Shown here piece by piece: positions 10,975 to 23,986 of a stretch of DNA of 64,000 nt. The DNA comes from Diorhabda sublineata. Its lineage: Eukaryota > Arthropoda > Insecta > Coleoptera > Chrysomelidae. A model generated the notes under the pieces. That model saw nothing but the letters and a program-made list of their open reading frames with translations, was not told the DNA's origin and did not search any database. A program made the position numbers and the translations under genes. The stretch is from contig NC_079476.1 in NCBI RefSeq assembly GCF_026230105.1, positions 7,454,709-7,518,708 on the forward strand. Reading direction: 5' to 3'. The first letter of the stretch is position 1. Each line of letters opens with the position of its first letter.

Positions 10975-13305
10975 CAACTGAATGTACTATTATCATTTTA
11001 CTTTTAGGATTGTATTTATTATAATAATGTTTGTAATCAATAAACAAAATAAAAATAACCTCAAAAATTAAACACATAGTGGGGCAAAGTGTGAGGGTTA
11101 ACAACCACTTAACAGTTTTTCATACATAAAAAATACTCAGTAGGTTCTTAAGCCACTATAAATCAATTTGAACATGGATTTAGTAAATATCACAAGTTTT
11201 AAAGACTTGATCTGGGGCAAAGTGAGAGAACTATAAAAATGTCTAAAGGTAGTAAATTATTTGAGTTATGAAATCTATTTTTCTAAGGAGGTTTTTCGGC
11301 CATTCCACTTGAAATATAAGGCCATTTAAAATTCTAATAATAACAATGTTAATGTAAACACTTACCTTTTCTTACAAGAAAACATGGTGTATCACAAAAA
11401 TGGAGTTCAAACACAACATAACCTAACTGAAGTTACAATCGATTTATAAAAGAGTTGATAAATAGGTTACTTATCATTTACAAAGGGATAGAAAGGGGTG
11501 GCGCCAAAAGTATTAAATTTAAACGGATATTCCATTTTGCCCCTCTCTTCCACATTCCCTTAATAGCCTCATAGCCAAGAAATTATTATTTTCATTCTTT
11601 TTCATGAAAATTTAATTATTAATAGAGTACTTACAGTCAATTATATCGCTCTTAGTATTTTTCACAAATTTGTAGAATATTAAAATTAGTCAAAAACATC
11701 ATTTTCAACACAAAATAAACACACACTCTGCTGTTGATATATATGGGTTTCAAAATTAAAATGGTATCAAAAAAAGTAAACTACAATTTTGTGGGTTAGT
11801 CCACTTGGCTTTTCATAGACTCATTTATCTCTCTACGTTCCTCAATTCTCTAAATTCGAAAACAGATATTGTTGTAATATTTCCCGAATCATATTGGACA
11901 TAATTTTTTTTTCTTTGCGGAGCTTGATACTTTTAAATGGAGTGTGTGCGTATGGGGTCCATGAGGTTAGTTGTAGACTATGTTTATTAAGCAAAAAAAG
12001 ATGCGGGAACAGTTGCGGTTGCTTTATTATAAATCATTGACCATTTAGTTGTTGAAAGAGCTCACCAGATTACAGTCAAAACCACAAAACACAGTCAATG
12101 ATTAAATACACAGGCTTTTATACAAAACAGTGATTTTCCATTAATTTCTTTTTCTTCTAGATAATCTAGTCCATGTGGTAAATATTTAAATAAATGTTAA
12201 TAAATCCAGTTTTCTTGTTTCTATTAACTGATTACAAATTTTTATGAATTCTATCATATACATTGGCTAGCTGATTTATGTTCTCACATATCTTACTTAT
12301 ACTCCTGCCATTTCTTTTTCCTACTCTATCCTCATTTTCTAAACATTCCTTCATTAAATAGATAATTTCATGTATATTCTGTTGTTGGTCAATTAATAGC
12401 TCTGGTTTTTTGTAACTACCAAAATTTTTTTATCTCTTCAATCAAAATTCTGGATACTCAATGAACTGTAACATGTGTTTATACTATTTCATCCTAGTTT
12501 TTATTCTTAGAAATTTTATTTCTTTAAATCATTTAAAATCTAAGAACTTTTGGAACGGAGACTTAATCATTACTTATGTACTGTTTAACATTATTGATTT
12601 AAAAGAAAATGTTATAAACAAGCAAGATTACGTTATTATTGCGGAGCAATGCGATAAAGTGTTGAAACAATTTGTTAATATTAGAAATTTATAAACTTTG
12701 TATAGAACAGGAATTTCGATTTTCGTCTTAACGGAGCTTCATCCAACGATTGCTTGTTATTTGAATTCATTGTTGTGACCTTCACGTTAGTTTTTTGTCG
12801 TTTAGTGTAAAAAAATTGATTGCTGATGATACGAAAAAGAACGAAAGATAGTTTACCTCACCATTATATGAAATATACTGTTTTTGAAGACTTTTGGCAT
12901 ATATTTTAACTAATGATATATTTGGAGCATAAGGAAACAATCTTTTTATAACTATAAAATGTTCGACATTATTGATATAATCAGAAACTCACTAAACTTT
13001 CTTACATTAGTTTATAAGAACTGTATATTAAAAATGATAATCAATAAAAACAGTGGAATATTAAGGGATGTATCTTCAAAGAGATAATTTTTAAAAATTC
13101 CGATGTGATTTGTTAAACGTATTACAAAATAATTATTATCAAATAAATTTTAATCTTAACATATATTAGAAATTCCAATCAATTATAGTATTGTTTTCCA
13201 CATTTTCGACATAACAAGATACATTTTTTCCATCACTAGTCATAGAAGCTATGTTCTTAGCCAACTGAAGCTCACATTCACCACCTCAGCGCTGCTAGTG
13301 GTTAA
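10975..13305. other. AT-rich stretch without recognisable gene
   Basis: No coding motif was recognised. Short open readings, for example 12461-12694 (+), have no family features. The motif GGGGCAAAGTG recurs at about 11080 and 11214 and, inverted, near 11535 (TTTTGCCCCTCTC), which hints at a small decayed DNA element but without clear ends. Confidence 0.35.
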
Positions 13306-13309
13306 TAAT

Positions 13310-13765
13310 TAACTCGTCAAACGCGGTTTCGTTTTCACAAGGGCTTTTACTGTCTGCGGTGGCATACACTGATGTAGGTCTTCTCCAGCGGCTAGTATCT
13401 CTTCCATTGTGAATTCTTGTACGTCCACGGCGCTTCCCTCCTGCAAATTTGTTTTTTTCTTGTTTGAGAAAAGGAGCACCGCAGACTCCAGCCGCTGTTC
13501 TTCACTTAGCTTATATGGGGCGATTAATTACCTTTAGTGCTTTCATCGTTATTTTACATGCGTCGCCCCATATATCGCTCTCTAAACTATCGCATATGGT
13601 CTGTCATTTTTTCATTTTTGATTTTTTTGCTCACTGCTTTTTTTAGTTGTTTATACTCCTCTCTATTGTTCACATCGTCCCCGCTTCTTGTATAAGCTCT
13701 CCGGTTATGAAGATATTTCCCTCGAAGCTCCTCCATCTCATCATTCCACCAATATGGGACTTTTT
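13310..13765 (-). pseudogene. R1-type LINE ORF2 fragment (between endonuclease and RT)
   Basis: The - strand reads VPYWWNDEMEELRGKYLHNR from 13765, followed by AYTRSGDDVNNREEYKQLKK. This is the linker that follows the endonuclease in R1-like ORF2 proteins. After stops and frame changes it reads VDVQEFTMEEILAAGEDL near 13390, the motif that normally precedes the first RT block. The RT itself is absent. It may come from the same family as the ORF1 at 9.1-10.5 kb, but it cannot be joined to it here. Confidence 0.55.
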
Positions 13766-13990
13766 TTTCGTTTTATTATTTATTTGTTCCAAAACCGACT
13801 TCAAAGTCTCGTAGCTCAACACCTCGTCTGTATTTATGTTTTAACTTTATAGGTGATAAACCTATGATGGGTGGAGGACATCAAGGTTTATGATTTTTTT
13901 GAATGGCCTTGGCAAGAGTCACATTTATGTGACTCTTGCTATTTCCTCTAATAAATGTGTGCGCTCCATTTGTTTTTCATGGCAGTTTTA

Positions 13991-14220
13991 TTATATATTC
14001 CTGCACGATAGTTCTACGATATTTTTGAATTGTTCTTGATTGACACGAAAATATTCAATAAATTTAGTATTGTTGCCTTTTAAGTGTTTCATTATCAAAA
14101 TCTGGAAACATCTTCCTAAATAATCGGTGCCTTGTTGCTCTAAGTTTTCTTCGTATGCAGTCGTCTTGTGCCTCTTCTTCAAGTAACACAAGCGGCGCCA
14201 AAAGTGACGAATTTATCCAT
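13991..14220 (-). pseudogene. N-terminal fragment of a PIF/Harbinger transposase
   Basis: An ATG at 14220 (MDKFVTFGA) is followed, after a frame change near 14185, by RRHKTTAYEENLEQQ and then FIEYFRVNQEQFKNIVEL. The last block matches the conserved N-terminal region of Harbinger nucleases, where an Arg-Val/Met-Ser/Asn segment leads into a Phe-x-x-Leu/Ile-Val-Glu-Leu helix. The frame ends at a stop at 13991 and no DDE core follows. Sequence at 14300-14360 (GC-richer, with repeated CGTTC/GACGT pieces) may be the 5' terminal region of the element, but I see no partner terminus. Confidence 0.45.
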
Positions 14221-14499
14221 TTTATATCACACGACTACACGCTAATACTATTTGTCCACTATTGTTGTGAACGTGACGTCGTTGTTCGCTTATGAAATGT
14301 ATTAACCACTGACGCTGTACCTGGCGTTCAGACGTCGACCGGAACGTTTACGCTCAAATCGGACGCTGCATACAGTATTTAATAGGAGGCCTAACTCTGC
14401 TCTAATCGTTTCTCTATTTTCACGCAATAATTTCTCAGGGCGTAACCTTATGAGCGACTCCACTAACGATCTTATCTGATTTTGTTATGTAAATATAAA

Positions 14500-14685
14500 T
14501 ATTGTACTGAGACTTTCTTTTCTACTATATTCTCCGCAACTGCCTGTCTTTTACTTTCTTCTTTGCTTCCTCAAAATTCACGTTATTTAGATCTGCGTTC
14601 ACCCGGTCTTCCCATCTTGTTTGTGTTCTCCACATTTTTCTTGGAATTTTTCACTAGAGTTTTTATAATAATATTTCAACGCCTT
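14500..14685 (-). pseudogene. C-terminal tail of an RTE-like LINE protein
   Basis: The - strand from 14660 reads RKMWRTQTRWEDRVNADLNN followed by VNFEEAKKKVKDRQLRRI and a stop near 14540. This is the end of endonuclease-RT proteins of the RTE-like groups (a basic Trp-containing helix, then EEAK and a DR-x-x-R-R motif). Nothing upstream of it is readable. Confidence 0.4.
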
Positions 14686-14689
14686 AGGT

Positions 14690-15635
14690 TACTGGCCGAA
14701 TCTCATATTGCATATTATTTTTGGGTATAAGAAAATTCATTAAATTGCTATACACTCGTATGTACATCCCGTTTTTTTTAAATATATTCGCGAATATTCT
14801 TGGCAAAAGTCAGTTTACAAAAATCTGAATACGTATTCTTAAAACGTGACAATCAAAGTCGATCCTTTTAAGTTCTGTATGTTGAATGACTCTACATTAC
14901 ACATAGGGATATTTAAAAACATCACAAATAGGGAGATTTGGTTAAAATAAGGTTTTGTTTCGAACTATTTTCTAGATTTCTCAATGAATACTTGAAGATA
15001 CATCCTCTTCTTAAACATATTGCTTATATACTTTTACATTTAACCCATCATCTGTTAGTAAGTCATCGTGATTTGTAAGGTCACTTTTTGTTTCCATGGT
15101 ATAATATTACTTAGTTGTATTTTTTATTGGAACTGATTCTGTACGTTTTAATAAAGATATATACTTTTCTGGAATTCTATGTTTTTTTTTCTCATATTTT
15201 TGAAAAATTGTATTCGTTCAATATATGAAAAAGACAATATGAACTAAAACAAATCAAATGCTGAAAATAATTTGTATACTCTATACATTCGTAAGCATAA
15301 AAATCGGCTCCGGCGACACCACTGTAATAGCGAGCCACTGGCAAAAAAATTGAACACGAAATTGTGTTTTCTTCATAAAATCCTAAAGCTAATGATATTA
15401 GCCTCAAAATGATATAAAATGTTGTGATCGGTAACCACCATTTTTATATCTGTTTACAATAGTACTAATCAGAGGTAACTGACCCATATAAAATGTTATC
15501 TACATGACCCACCACTATCAGTTAGCCATCACCTGCAGATTACTACCTACTACCCATATTCATGGTATTTATAGAGTATATAGAAGATCATGCATATAAA
15601 AAACTGATGTTAATATGATACACTAAAGTAAGTGT
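14690..15635. other. AT-rich stretch without recognisable gene
   Basis: Stop-dense sequence. The small open readings at 14482-14730 (+) and 15192-15407 (-) show no domain. No terminal repeats were seen. Confidence 0.35.
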
Positions 15636-15639
15636 GGTA

Positions 15640-17520
15640 AAACAAAAGAAACAAGACGGACCTGTACGATGCTACAGGTGTCAAGGTTTCCACCACAGAC
15701 AAATCATGTGCAACATGGACGTGCACTGCGTAAGATGCGCGGGAAAGCACGGGATGGCGGACTGCACTCTCAGTAATGCATAAAAGCCATAACTGCGAAG
15801 GAGAGCACACGGTCAACTACAGGGGGTGTCCAAAAAAAAATTCTAAAAAGGCTAAAAAGGCCAGAAAAAAATAGACAGCGACAACAACGGCATCAGTAGA
15901 CAGCTACGCTCTAGCTGCAAAGAAAACACCAGCGCCAGCAGTGCAAAAAACGCAAGGAACGCCTGAGCTACTGAGAATGCTGCAGGACAAGCGGACGCTC
16001 ATAGCAGCACTGATCAGATCGCGCAATTGGCAAAATAAAATTCCGGACATCTTCGGGCTCCAAGAAACGAGACAGCTAGTAGACATATTAAGACTCACCG
16101 GGCCAAGCTATAACGTTTATAGTGAGGTATGAACGGTTGCTCCGGCGGAACAGCCATTTTAACAAAAAAAGAGCTGCGCCAACACCGAATAAACACACCA
16201 GACGAACTACTTAGCAGGGAGGCGACAATAAAAAACTACAAATGGCGATACTAGAATAATATCGGCATAAATACGGCCTGACACCACTAAGACGTGTTAG
16301 CGGTACTCCCAGATGGCAAAAGACATCATCATAGAAGATCTGAAAGTCCCCTACGTGGTACAGCATAAGAAGAAACCTGGAAAAGATCATAGAGGATTAC
16401 CCATCCTATCAAGCGATAGGACCTGCAAGACCGACACACTACCCACCGCAATGAGAAAGCCTGAAATCATAGGTAGCTAACTGCTACCTAATGGTAACCA
16501 TCGGGAACATGTAGAGTATTCGCTGTCAAGACTTTTTTTGGTTTCTGTGTCTTGTTAGTTTATGACAGATTCGAAAATATAAACGACGATCTAAAAAATT
16601 TGATTAGGAAAAAAATCGAATAGCTAGAAGAGCCCAAAAGACACAAAAACCGTACAGAAAACAGAAGAGTCAGGGAAATAAAACTGAAAAGATAAACGAA
16701 TTAGACACGCAAAAACCCGTGAGAGAAGAAAGGAAATTAATGCCGCCGTTACACGAAAGCAATGGAATGGCGTACACGAAAAAAAAAGGGGAAGCGCTTG
16801 AAAACACAATGGAACACTGAACGAATATCCTGACAAAGACAAAATTTCTCAGACAAAAAACATTAAAGAATACCTAGACGAGGAGAATCAAGAAATCCTA
16901 GAATTTGTAACACTGATGGAAGTAAAGGAGCTACTTAGGGTCGGATCAGCAAGAAAACTCCGGAAATAGACGGAATTTCAAACAGAGCGTCGAAAATCAT
17001 ACCGAAAAATAGGGGTTACTTATCTTTTGAACAAAATAAGCAGTGTATTGAGGACGAAACACCTCCCGTCGAGAACGAAACAAGCAGATATCATCATGCT
17101 GAAAAAACCCGAAAGAGATTCCACTATTCCGCAAAACTGTATTCTGAAGGAACAAACAAGAACTCTAATGCAATAATAGTAGAACATTTTTGCTTTAGGA
17201 GAAACTATAGTACCAAACAGCAATTCTTGAGACTAGTAGAATAATATACTATTCAAGCTTTCAACCGAAAAGAATCCTTAGGAGTAATCTTCCTAGAAAA
17301 AAGCTTACGAGCTTTACGAGATGAAAGAGGCAGGATACGCTAAACCGCTCATAAATTTCTGATCACGTACATCAAAGACAGGAAGTTGCTGGTGAAGATG
17401 GTTGCAAACCAGAAATCGCAAGTCTGAGAGCAGCACTGCCTTACTCAAATATACGAGATTTATCCCAGAAGTAACTAAACACCTTCATATCTCCGCGTCA
17501 GAAATTGCAAGCTACCTCTG
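15640..17520 (+). pseudogene. Decayed jockey-clade LINE (ORF1 knuckles, endonuclease and RT pieces)
   Basis: From 15656 the + strand reads GPVRCYRCQGFHHRQIMC followed by HCVRCAGKHGMADC, the double CCHC knuckle of jockey-type ORF1. Around 15945-16260 are endonuclease fragments: DKRTLIAALIRSRNWQNKIP, LQETRQLVD, and GCSGGTAILTKKELR after a stop. RT pieces follow: VTLMEVKELLRVGSARK (about 16910), a stretch equivalent to IDGISNRASKIIP, DEKAF-like text near 17290 (FLEKSLRALRDE) and KFLITYIKDRKLLVKM at about 17350-17405. The catalytic YADD block and the C-terminus are not visible. The order fits one old copy with many stops, frameshifts and probable internal losses. Confidence 0.65.
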
Positions 17521-19638
17521 TAGGAAACCCGTCACTCGAATATGTGAGCAGTTACCGACTGGACAATTGAGTTCGTGAACCAGGGTGCAATTTTTATATC
17601 TATTTTCGTTTGTCGCATACTAGGAAAAGAGAGTGGTACTAGCAGTTCGGGTCCACTTGAATGAGCTCCCTTTAGGATAAAATTGAAAACGTTCCTTACT
17701 GTTCATTGGAGGGAGGTTTTGAACGATATAGTCCAAGAAACGACTCTAGTTTCCGTACTGTCTCGACGTAACTCACTACAACTTAAAAGACTCAAAAGAC
17801 ACCGATCCGATGACAAAGAGGCTGTTAAAGCTACTTCACTCTTCATAATCTCTCACTTCATTACAGTGTAAGTAACGTTACGATATATCCAACGGTATCC
17901 ATGCTTTTTCTCAGTCCATGTGAAATATTTCTTACAAACTTTAAGTTGTTACCAAGCCATCAAATTCCGAACCTACAGTATTCGCGACATTTTCACGTTA
18001 GAACAGTTTACAGACACCTGTAATTCAGTTGATTGAAAGTAATGGTAGAGTCCAAAAAAAGCAAGATTTCCGCGTCTTTCATAGGGCAAAAAACTAAATT
18101 ATATAATTATAAAAATCAACTCTCTCAGTCCAAAATGGACTATTTCTGGTCCAATATTTTTCACTGATACTTCCAAATCCGAAAGGTAAGAAGTATACGG
18201 AATTAATTCATCTAATCTTCTCTTATTATATGAACTACCTTCTCATTTTTCTATCTTCTCAGCAGAATGCATTATAATTACTTGACAAAAAATCTCAAAT
18301 TTCAATAGATCAAATGATATCATTTTTTCAAAAGTGCAATTAAATGTATATGCAAAAAATCCTTCTCATTTTCCAATCCCTTAAAATTTTGGAACTGCTC
18401 TATGAATTGTATCAGCAACGAAAAGACATTCAACATTCAAAACACTCAATTTGTTAATAGCAAACAAAAGGAATACCATTTTTTTAGAATTAGTATTTTT
18501 TACAAGAAACGGGGCAGAGCAGTATCTTAAAAAGTGACATTGGATACATGTCAATAGAATTAAAACGTTTTTATTTCACAGAAAAAATATATTTTTCGGA
18601 GCAAAAAAACTCTGGTAGCAAAAAACATTAATTAGTGTACGTGGATCGAGTCCGGATCTGTTCTATTAGTGGTGGAGGTGATTTTAGAGTTCCACGTTCA
18701 CTCGATTTAATTCTGTATTTAGTTTGAAAGCAGCCGTGTGAAGGGTTTGTGTTGATAAGAAAACTAGGCGGGGTAACAGTTTGTGTCGACGTTTCATTGC
18801 CATTGAAATAATTGAAATTTTGTAAGTAAACATTATAAACTATTTCTAATAACAGATTCACTTATTTAACCATACATTACAAGTTGTTATTTATATTATT
18901 ATTAATAATTTATTGCTAGAATTGTAGCGGCATTAAGTATTTAAGCAACCGGTTTAGAAAGATATACATATTTGTTTTCCAAAACCACATAAGCGTATTG
19001 AGTTAATCAATATACAATATGATGAATATTATATTCATGTTAAGAGTTTTTAAACACATTTTTTCCTATCAAATACGTGGAATGCAGGATCGGCATCACA
19101 TTCTACATTTAAAATGAGCTAGTTTGATGTTGGTAGGATTGGGAGATGAAAATTTTCTTTGATTCAATTTGAATATATAAATTCCAAAACATGTAAAATA
19201 ATGTTTATGAATAATAAACATAATAATCATAACTTAGATTCCAATATTTAACTTAAGAACAATTCCTCTAGAAATTGTTTAACCAATTTATTAAATTATA
19301 TTAGCAGTTTTTAGAGATGTTCGTTAGGTTTGCTTTTTATAAGTTGCAAGAATTTTTTATGACGCATTTGGTTGAGTTTGGATCGCCCTGATCCAGGATT
19401 CTTTTCCTCTTCAGGACTTGGGGTACCGTGATTATATTTTGTATGAGGTTTTGGTGCAAAAATAGCTTACCCAAAACAAATGATATCAAGCTAAATGATA
19501 GAGGGACGGGTACAGTTGCGGTAGACCCTCCAGTTATAACAGAGTACTATATAACAAAATTAACGATTCTCAAATATGGTATAGAAGGTGATATTGTCGG
19601 AAATTAAAAACAAAAGTATGAAAATGCAAACTTATGTA
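17521..19638. other. AT-rich stretch without recognisable gene
   Basis: 17521-17880 is less AT-rich and may be further jockey-derived sequence. The 77-residue open reading at 18628-18861 (-) contains a basic, Ser/Thr-rich C-terminus and no recognisable domain. 18900-19600 is AT-rich without structure I can name. Confidence 0.35.
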
Positions 19639-20443
19639 ATGGTAGCTCCACACCATACAGACTTTTGTTCGTACAGATATCTGTACAGACTATGAAGTCG
19701 GAGTAAAAAATTTTACCCTCATGTGGATATAATGTCTGTACAGACTTTTCATTATTACTTGGAATATTTTCGAAAATCCCTCATTTTTATTTATATGAAT
19801 TTTAAATATTCAAATAAAACTTCACCAATAACTTGACTGATAAGGTGAACGATATATTTTAGGAATTTCATGAATGTATGTAACACGAATTGTTGATATT
19901 TTCTGTTCTATAGCATAAAATCGTTTTGAACATCATTTAATGGTTCCATACTTGGATAGTAGGTCAATGTTTGTTGAGCATTAAACGCAATAAAATATTA
20001 GAATGTTGGAAAAAAATATAGAATTTACAATTTGATTATTAAATAATTATTTGGGTCTAATAATAAACACAGTTGCTGAGAGATACTCCAATTCCAATAG
20101 ATCTATGTGGATATGTATATTTCATTAAATCATAGAGATATGGATCTTTATTTGATGATAAAATCTTGGACAAAAGTAAAATAAAATACTTTTATACAAT
20201 TAATTTATTGATTTATCAAATAGTTATGTGGGTCTTAAAAATATTGCAGTCGCAAAAATCGAATCAAAGAGTTGGGGATTTTCGTTCGAAAATACAATTT
20301 AATTTTCTTAGCTACGATAAATAGGCAGACTTACATGCATATTCCGACTTTTGGTTCGCACCGACATTTGTCTTTACTGTCTAGTTTGCACAGACAAAAT
20401 TCTATAGAATTTTATGGAAGTCTGTATCATGTGGACCCACCAT
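19639..20443. mobile_element. MITE-type element with 26-bp imperfect terminal inverted repeats
   Basis: The left terminus (19639-19664, ATGGTAGCTCCACACCATAC...) pairs with the reverse complement of the right terminus (20418-20443, ATGGTGGGTCCACATGATAC...), differing at about five positions and then sharing AGACTT. Subterminal copies of a CAGAC/GTCTG motif recur near both ends (19655-19750 and 20330-20430). The 805-bp interior has no transposase, so this would be a non-autonomous DNA element. The superfamily is not clear. Confidence 0.6.
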
Positions 20444-23285
20444 AAGAGATAAAGAAGCCAAGCTATAAGAGAATATCTTGAAAATTCAGAATATAGTACT
20501 ATTCACGAGATCGAAACCAACTTTACAGAATAACGGAAGATCGATGGGATGAATGGGCAAAGGATGAGAAAACAACTTCAAGGAGTCCTCCCGGCTGACC
20601 TTCTAAAAGATTGCACGAAAGCTAGACGTCTACTTTTCAAGAGGTTGAATAGTAGAAAAAACAGTAGTCATTAGAAAAGAGAAGAAGGAGTAGCGAATTT
20701 CTCTCAATATTTCTTAGATTAATGTAGAGAAACGTGGGGGCCTGAAACTACATTTCACAGGAATTAGTTGAACGCGAAAATTCCAGGTCCAAAAGAAGAA
20801 CTTAGTCAAATTTTGTTAATAAAATACCCTTATAATTTGATTGTTTTTAATAAATCTTTTTTCGAATGACAATAGTATTTATTAGACAATATCGATTGAT
20901 AATACTTTGTGATCACTTCAGCACACTTTATTCAATAAAAAAAATAGAAATCAAATATTTATAAAGAAAAATTGAATCTCACAGAAGCAATCTGTATGTT
21001 TCAGAATCGTTATTATCTGCTTAGTACATTTTCGAACAATTCATTCAATGAGCTGTTCGAATATGATTCAAAGAAAGAATTAATAAACTTCGATCATGCC
21101 TTCTGTTTTTTAGTTAATCAAGTGTTCCTGAAGGCACTAAGTAGGCAATACTTATTCTGAACCAACCCCTCTACAGGTTGATTTTGTGATATCTAATTTT
21201 TTCTTAAACACGAGTGTCTTAAGATGTTTCAGAAAACGAATCAATAATACTCGAGCGTGTCTTCTATTTTTTTATTGAATATTGTGCTCCTGAATATGGT
21301 GTTCCCCAATGCGATAATCAGGTAATAACTATTCTGAAGCAACTCCTGTACAGGTTGATTCTGTCAAATATAATTTTTTAATATAAATAAATATCTGAGC
21401 CTCAATCAGGTAAAGAAACAATTAGTATCTCTAAATGACAAAGCCATCACAAAGATAGAGACCTAAGTCTAATTAATACCTTTGTAATTCGAGGATTTTA
21501 TACAGATGTAATCAAATTTTTATAGTACTTTAGCAGCAAATTTTGAACAATGCCCCTCGATCGTTTCTGCTGTATATTTTCTGTGTTCGTTCGTAGAAAA
21601 CGTTTTATAAACATGACAGTTCTTTCATACGATATAGTCTAAACTCGTACGTCAGGTTCGAATTCTTATCTTAAATTATAGAATCGATAATAAATGTAGT
21701 TTCCTTTTTATTGGTTAAATTTTATCAAACTCAAGGTAATATCCTGATGATGATAAAAAGCAAACACATGGCTTTGGGTGTGTCATTAATACTTATTCCC
21801 GGACTTGTAATAATTGTGAAGGAAATAATCGAAAGATATGAAAAAGCCTATGACAGTTTCTAAGAAAAAATTTCATCTACATGATAATAATAATAATACA
21901 GCAATGTTTAAAAAAAGGTGAAGGTTTTAATGGAACATAGTTTTCATTCTTCTTCAATAGTACACAGGCCTGCAATAAAATTATACCAGCCCATACGCCA
22001 TTCGTTTAGGGTGATAAATAAAAATCAAAGTATAATAAACAAAAACTTTTATTCCTACTCATAAAAAGAAAACGTTTCAAAAAAGGCATGGTTTGTTCAG
22101 AAGACGTTCTGAACATGCATTCATCCAGATTTATGAACTTTGCTATTCCTATAGTCTGTGACTCACTTAATGTTTTTCCCGTGGTAATTATCATAAAAAT
22201 GGTAAGTATAAATACGCATGCGCTGGATTAAAAATCGAGGATACATTGGATGTATTCTGAACAAGTTGAGAATTTAAAGTTTGTCTTCGACGAACAAAGA
22301 ATTTTTGATTCCGGATGTGCTTTATTAGCACAGAACTTGTTTAGAAACTCTACCGCGTACAAAGTTATTATTGGTGAATTTTTAATTGTTGTTTGAATTT
22401 GTGATAAAAATAGTGAGTGAATTACAAGGTATAATCTCATCTTCGCCTGAATATTTCAATATAAAACAAAAAACTACCTAATCACCCAGCACATCATAAC
22501 GTCTTATTTTTTTACTGTTAGGATTCCTCCATTTTAATGAAGCAAAATGAATCAATTAAGAAAACTTTGGTCAGTTTTTTTATCGACCCTATTATTTTTT
22601 AATATTTTAAGGTATACCTTCCCACCTCTCTTTGATAGCCACTTTTAGCTCCTGGAGTTTTTCTCTTTCTCTTAAGTTCATCCCATACATGTTTATCCAT
22701 TCCTCATTCCACCTCGGGTATTGAAAAACTGATGCTACCGTATATCGTCAGACGTTGTCCTGATGAACTTGAGACTTCTATAAAATCTGCGTATGGTACT
22801 ACATACATATTATTCTAATACCGTCTGGATGTATCGTTGGGTCCGATGAGATTTTCATTCTAAAGAAATTCCGCAAAAAACAACCACTAATCTCTTCCAA
22901 TTCGTTTTTCAATACAAGGCTGTTCAAATCTATCTTAACCATAATTTTCTGCGTCCATAACTTCCAGTTAAAAAATAGTACGAGCCTCTGTTATTGAGTG
23001 CGTGAGAATGAGCAAATTGAAGTCGCGCTTGGCGAGGGTCGAGGGTTAATTTTTTGCCATTATCTTTTTTAGGATGTAATCGACTTTCTGTGAGTCTAGA
23101 TATTTAAAGTTACATCTTTTACGTTAAGCCTAGTCCAAACACGGCCAGTAATTTAGTCAGGTAACGCGTAATTTAATCGTGAAGCCACTATCCACTAATC
23201 ATTTTTTGTTCAGACTGGTGCATTGTAAGCGTAGTATCAAAATTTCCTGGCAAAGATGTCGTACGGAATTAAATAAAGGTATAAA
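20444..23285. other. Mostly unassigned AT-rich sequence
   Basis: 20470-20740 is less AT-rich and reads as interrupted coding-like text on the + strand (for example GVLPADLLKDCTKARRLLFK) that I cannot assign. 22006-22440 has two short - strand open readings without known motifs. 22620-22710 (-) reads WNEEWINMYGMNLRERKKLQ, which resembles a LINE C-terminal scrap. Nothing else is supported except the tandem repeat at 21.0-21.4 kb. Confidence 0.3.
21040..21400. repeat. Diverged two-copy tandem repeat, period about 190 bp
   Basis: The segment ending in TATTCTGAACCAACCCCTCT and ACAGGTTGATTTTGTGATAT (about 21148-21200) recurs near 21331-21370 as TATTCTGAAGCAACTCCTGT and ACAGGTTGATTCTGTCAAAT. Matching upstream parts are also visible (cttctgttttttagttaat versus cttctatttttttattgaat). 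The copies are clearly diverged. The 62-residue open reading at 20972-21160 falls in the first copy and is probably fortuitous. Confidence 0.65.
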
Positions 23286-23986
23286 TAAAAATTGTGTGTG
23301 TCAGCTCCGACGCACGACTGGAGTTTACTCCTTAAGTTCGATAGTCTAACCAGACGCAAAAAGAGTTTATTTAACTTGAAAAACATTGATACTGTATAAA
23401 AGGGTAAATTTGTTAATTAATGAAAATAATATACATATATAAATATATATTTATTCAATTTATTCATTTCATATACATTTATTATAACTAATCGACGAAA
23501 TATTTTACATTAAACTTTTTACAATAGTCAATAATCTCGATAATTCATATTAGGTTGATTATCTAATTTTATGTGTTGTTTTCAAATATATATTTATATG
23601 AACTACATCGATAATTATTAAAATATTTAATAAATACAAATTGCACATGCTCATACATATTATACATGAATTATAACGTACCTTGCAACCACGTGTTTGT
23701 TAGATGTTCCGGCAATATCATCTACACCTCTTTCTGCCATAGTTATTTGAAAATACTTTCAGTTCACTTTAGCGGAACACAATGATAAAAATTGAAACTT
23801 CACAATAACAATATTAATTATTGATATTTATAATAAAAACAGCAATATAAGTATGTCGACACTGACAAATTAGAAAGTTGCGCACCAAAAACGTAACGAG
23901 GTCATTCATCGATAGATTTTACTCCTCACATTTTTCTCATACCGAGCCCCTTATATATGCAAATCGATTCTTAAGGAGTAAACTCC
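23286..23986 (-). mobile_element. MITE-type element (copy 1) with 17-bp inverted repeats and an embedded start exon
   Basis: GGAGTTTACTCCTTAAG at 23320-23336 is exactly inverted at 23970-23986. Homology with the second copy at 38.7 kb starts about 34 bp outside the left repeat, so the true left end may lie further out. On the - strand a conserved open segment starts at an ATG near 23741 and reads MAERGVDDIAGTSNKHVVA, followed immediately by AG/GTACGT, a good splice donor. The rest of the interior is AT-rich. This looks like a non-autonomous element that retains or captured the first exon of a gene. I do not recognise the protein. Confidence 0.6.
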
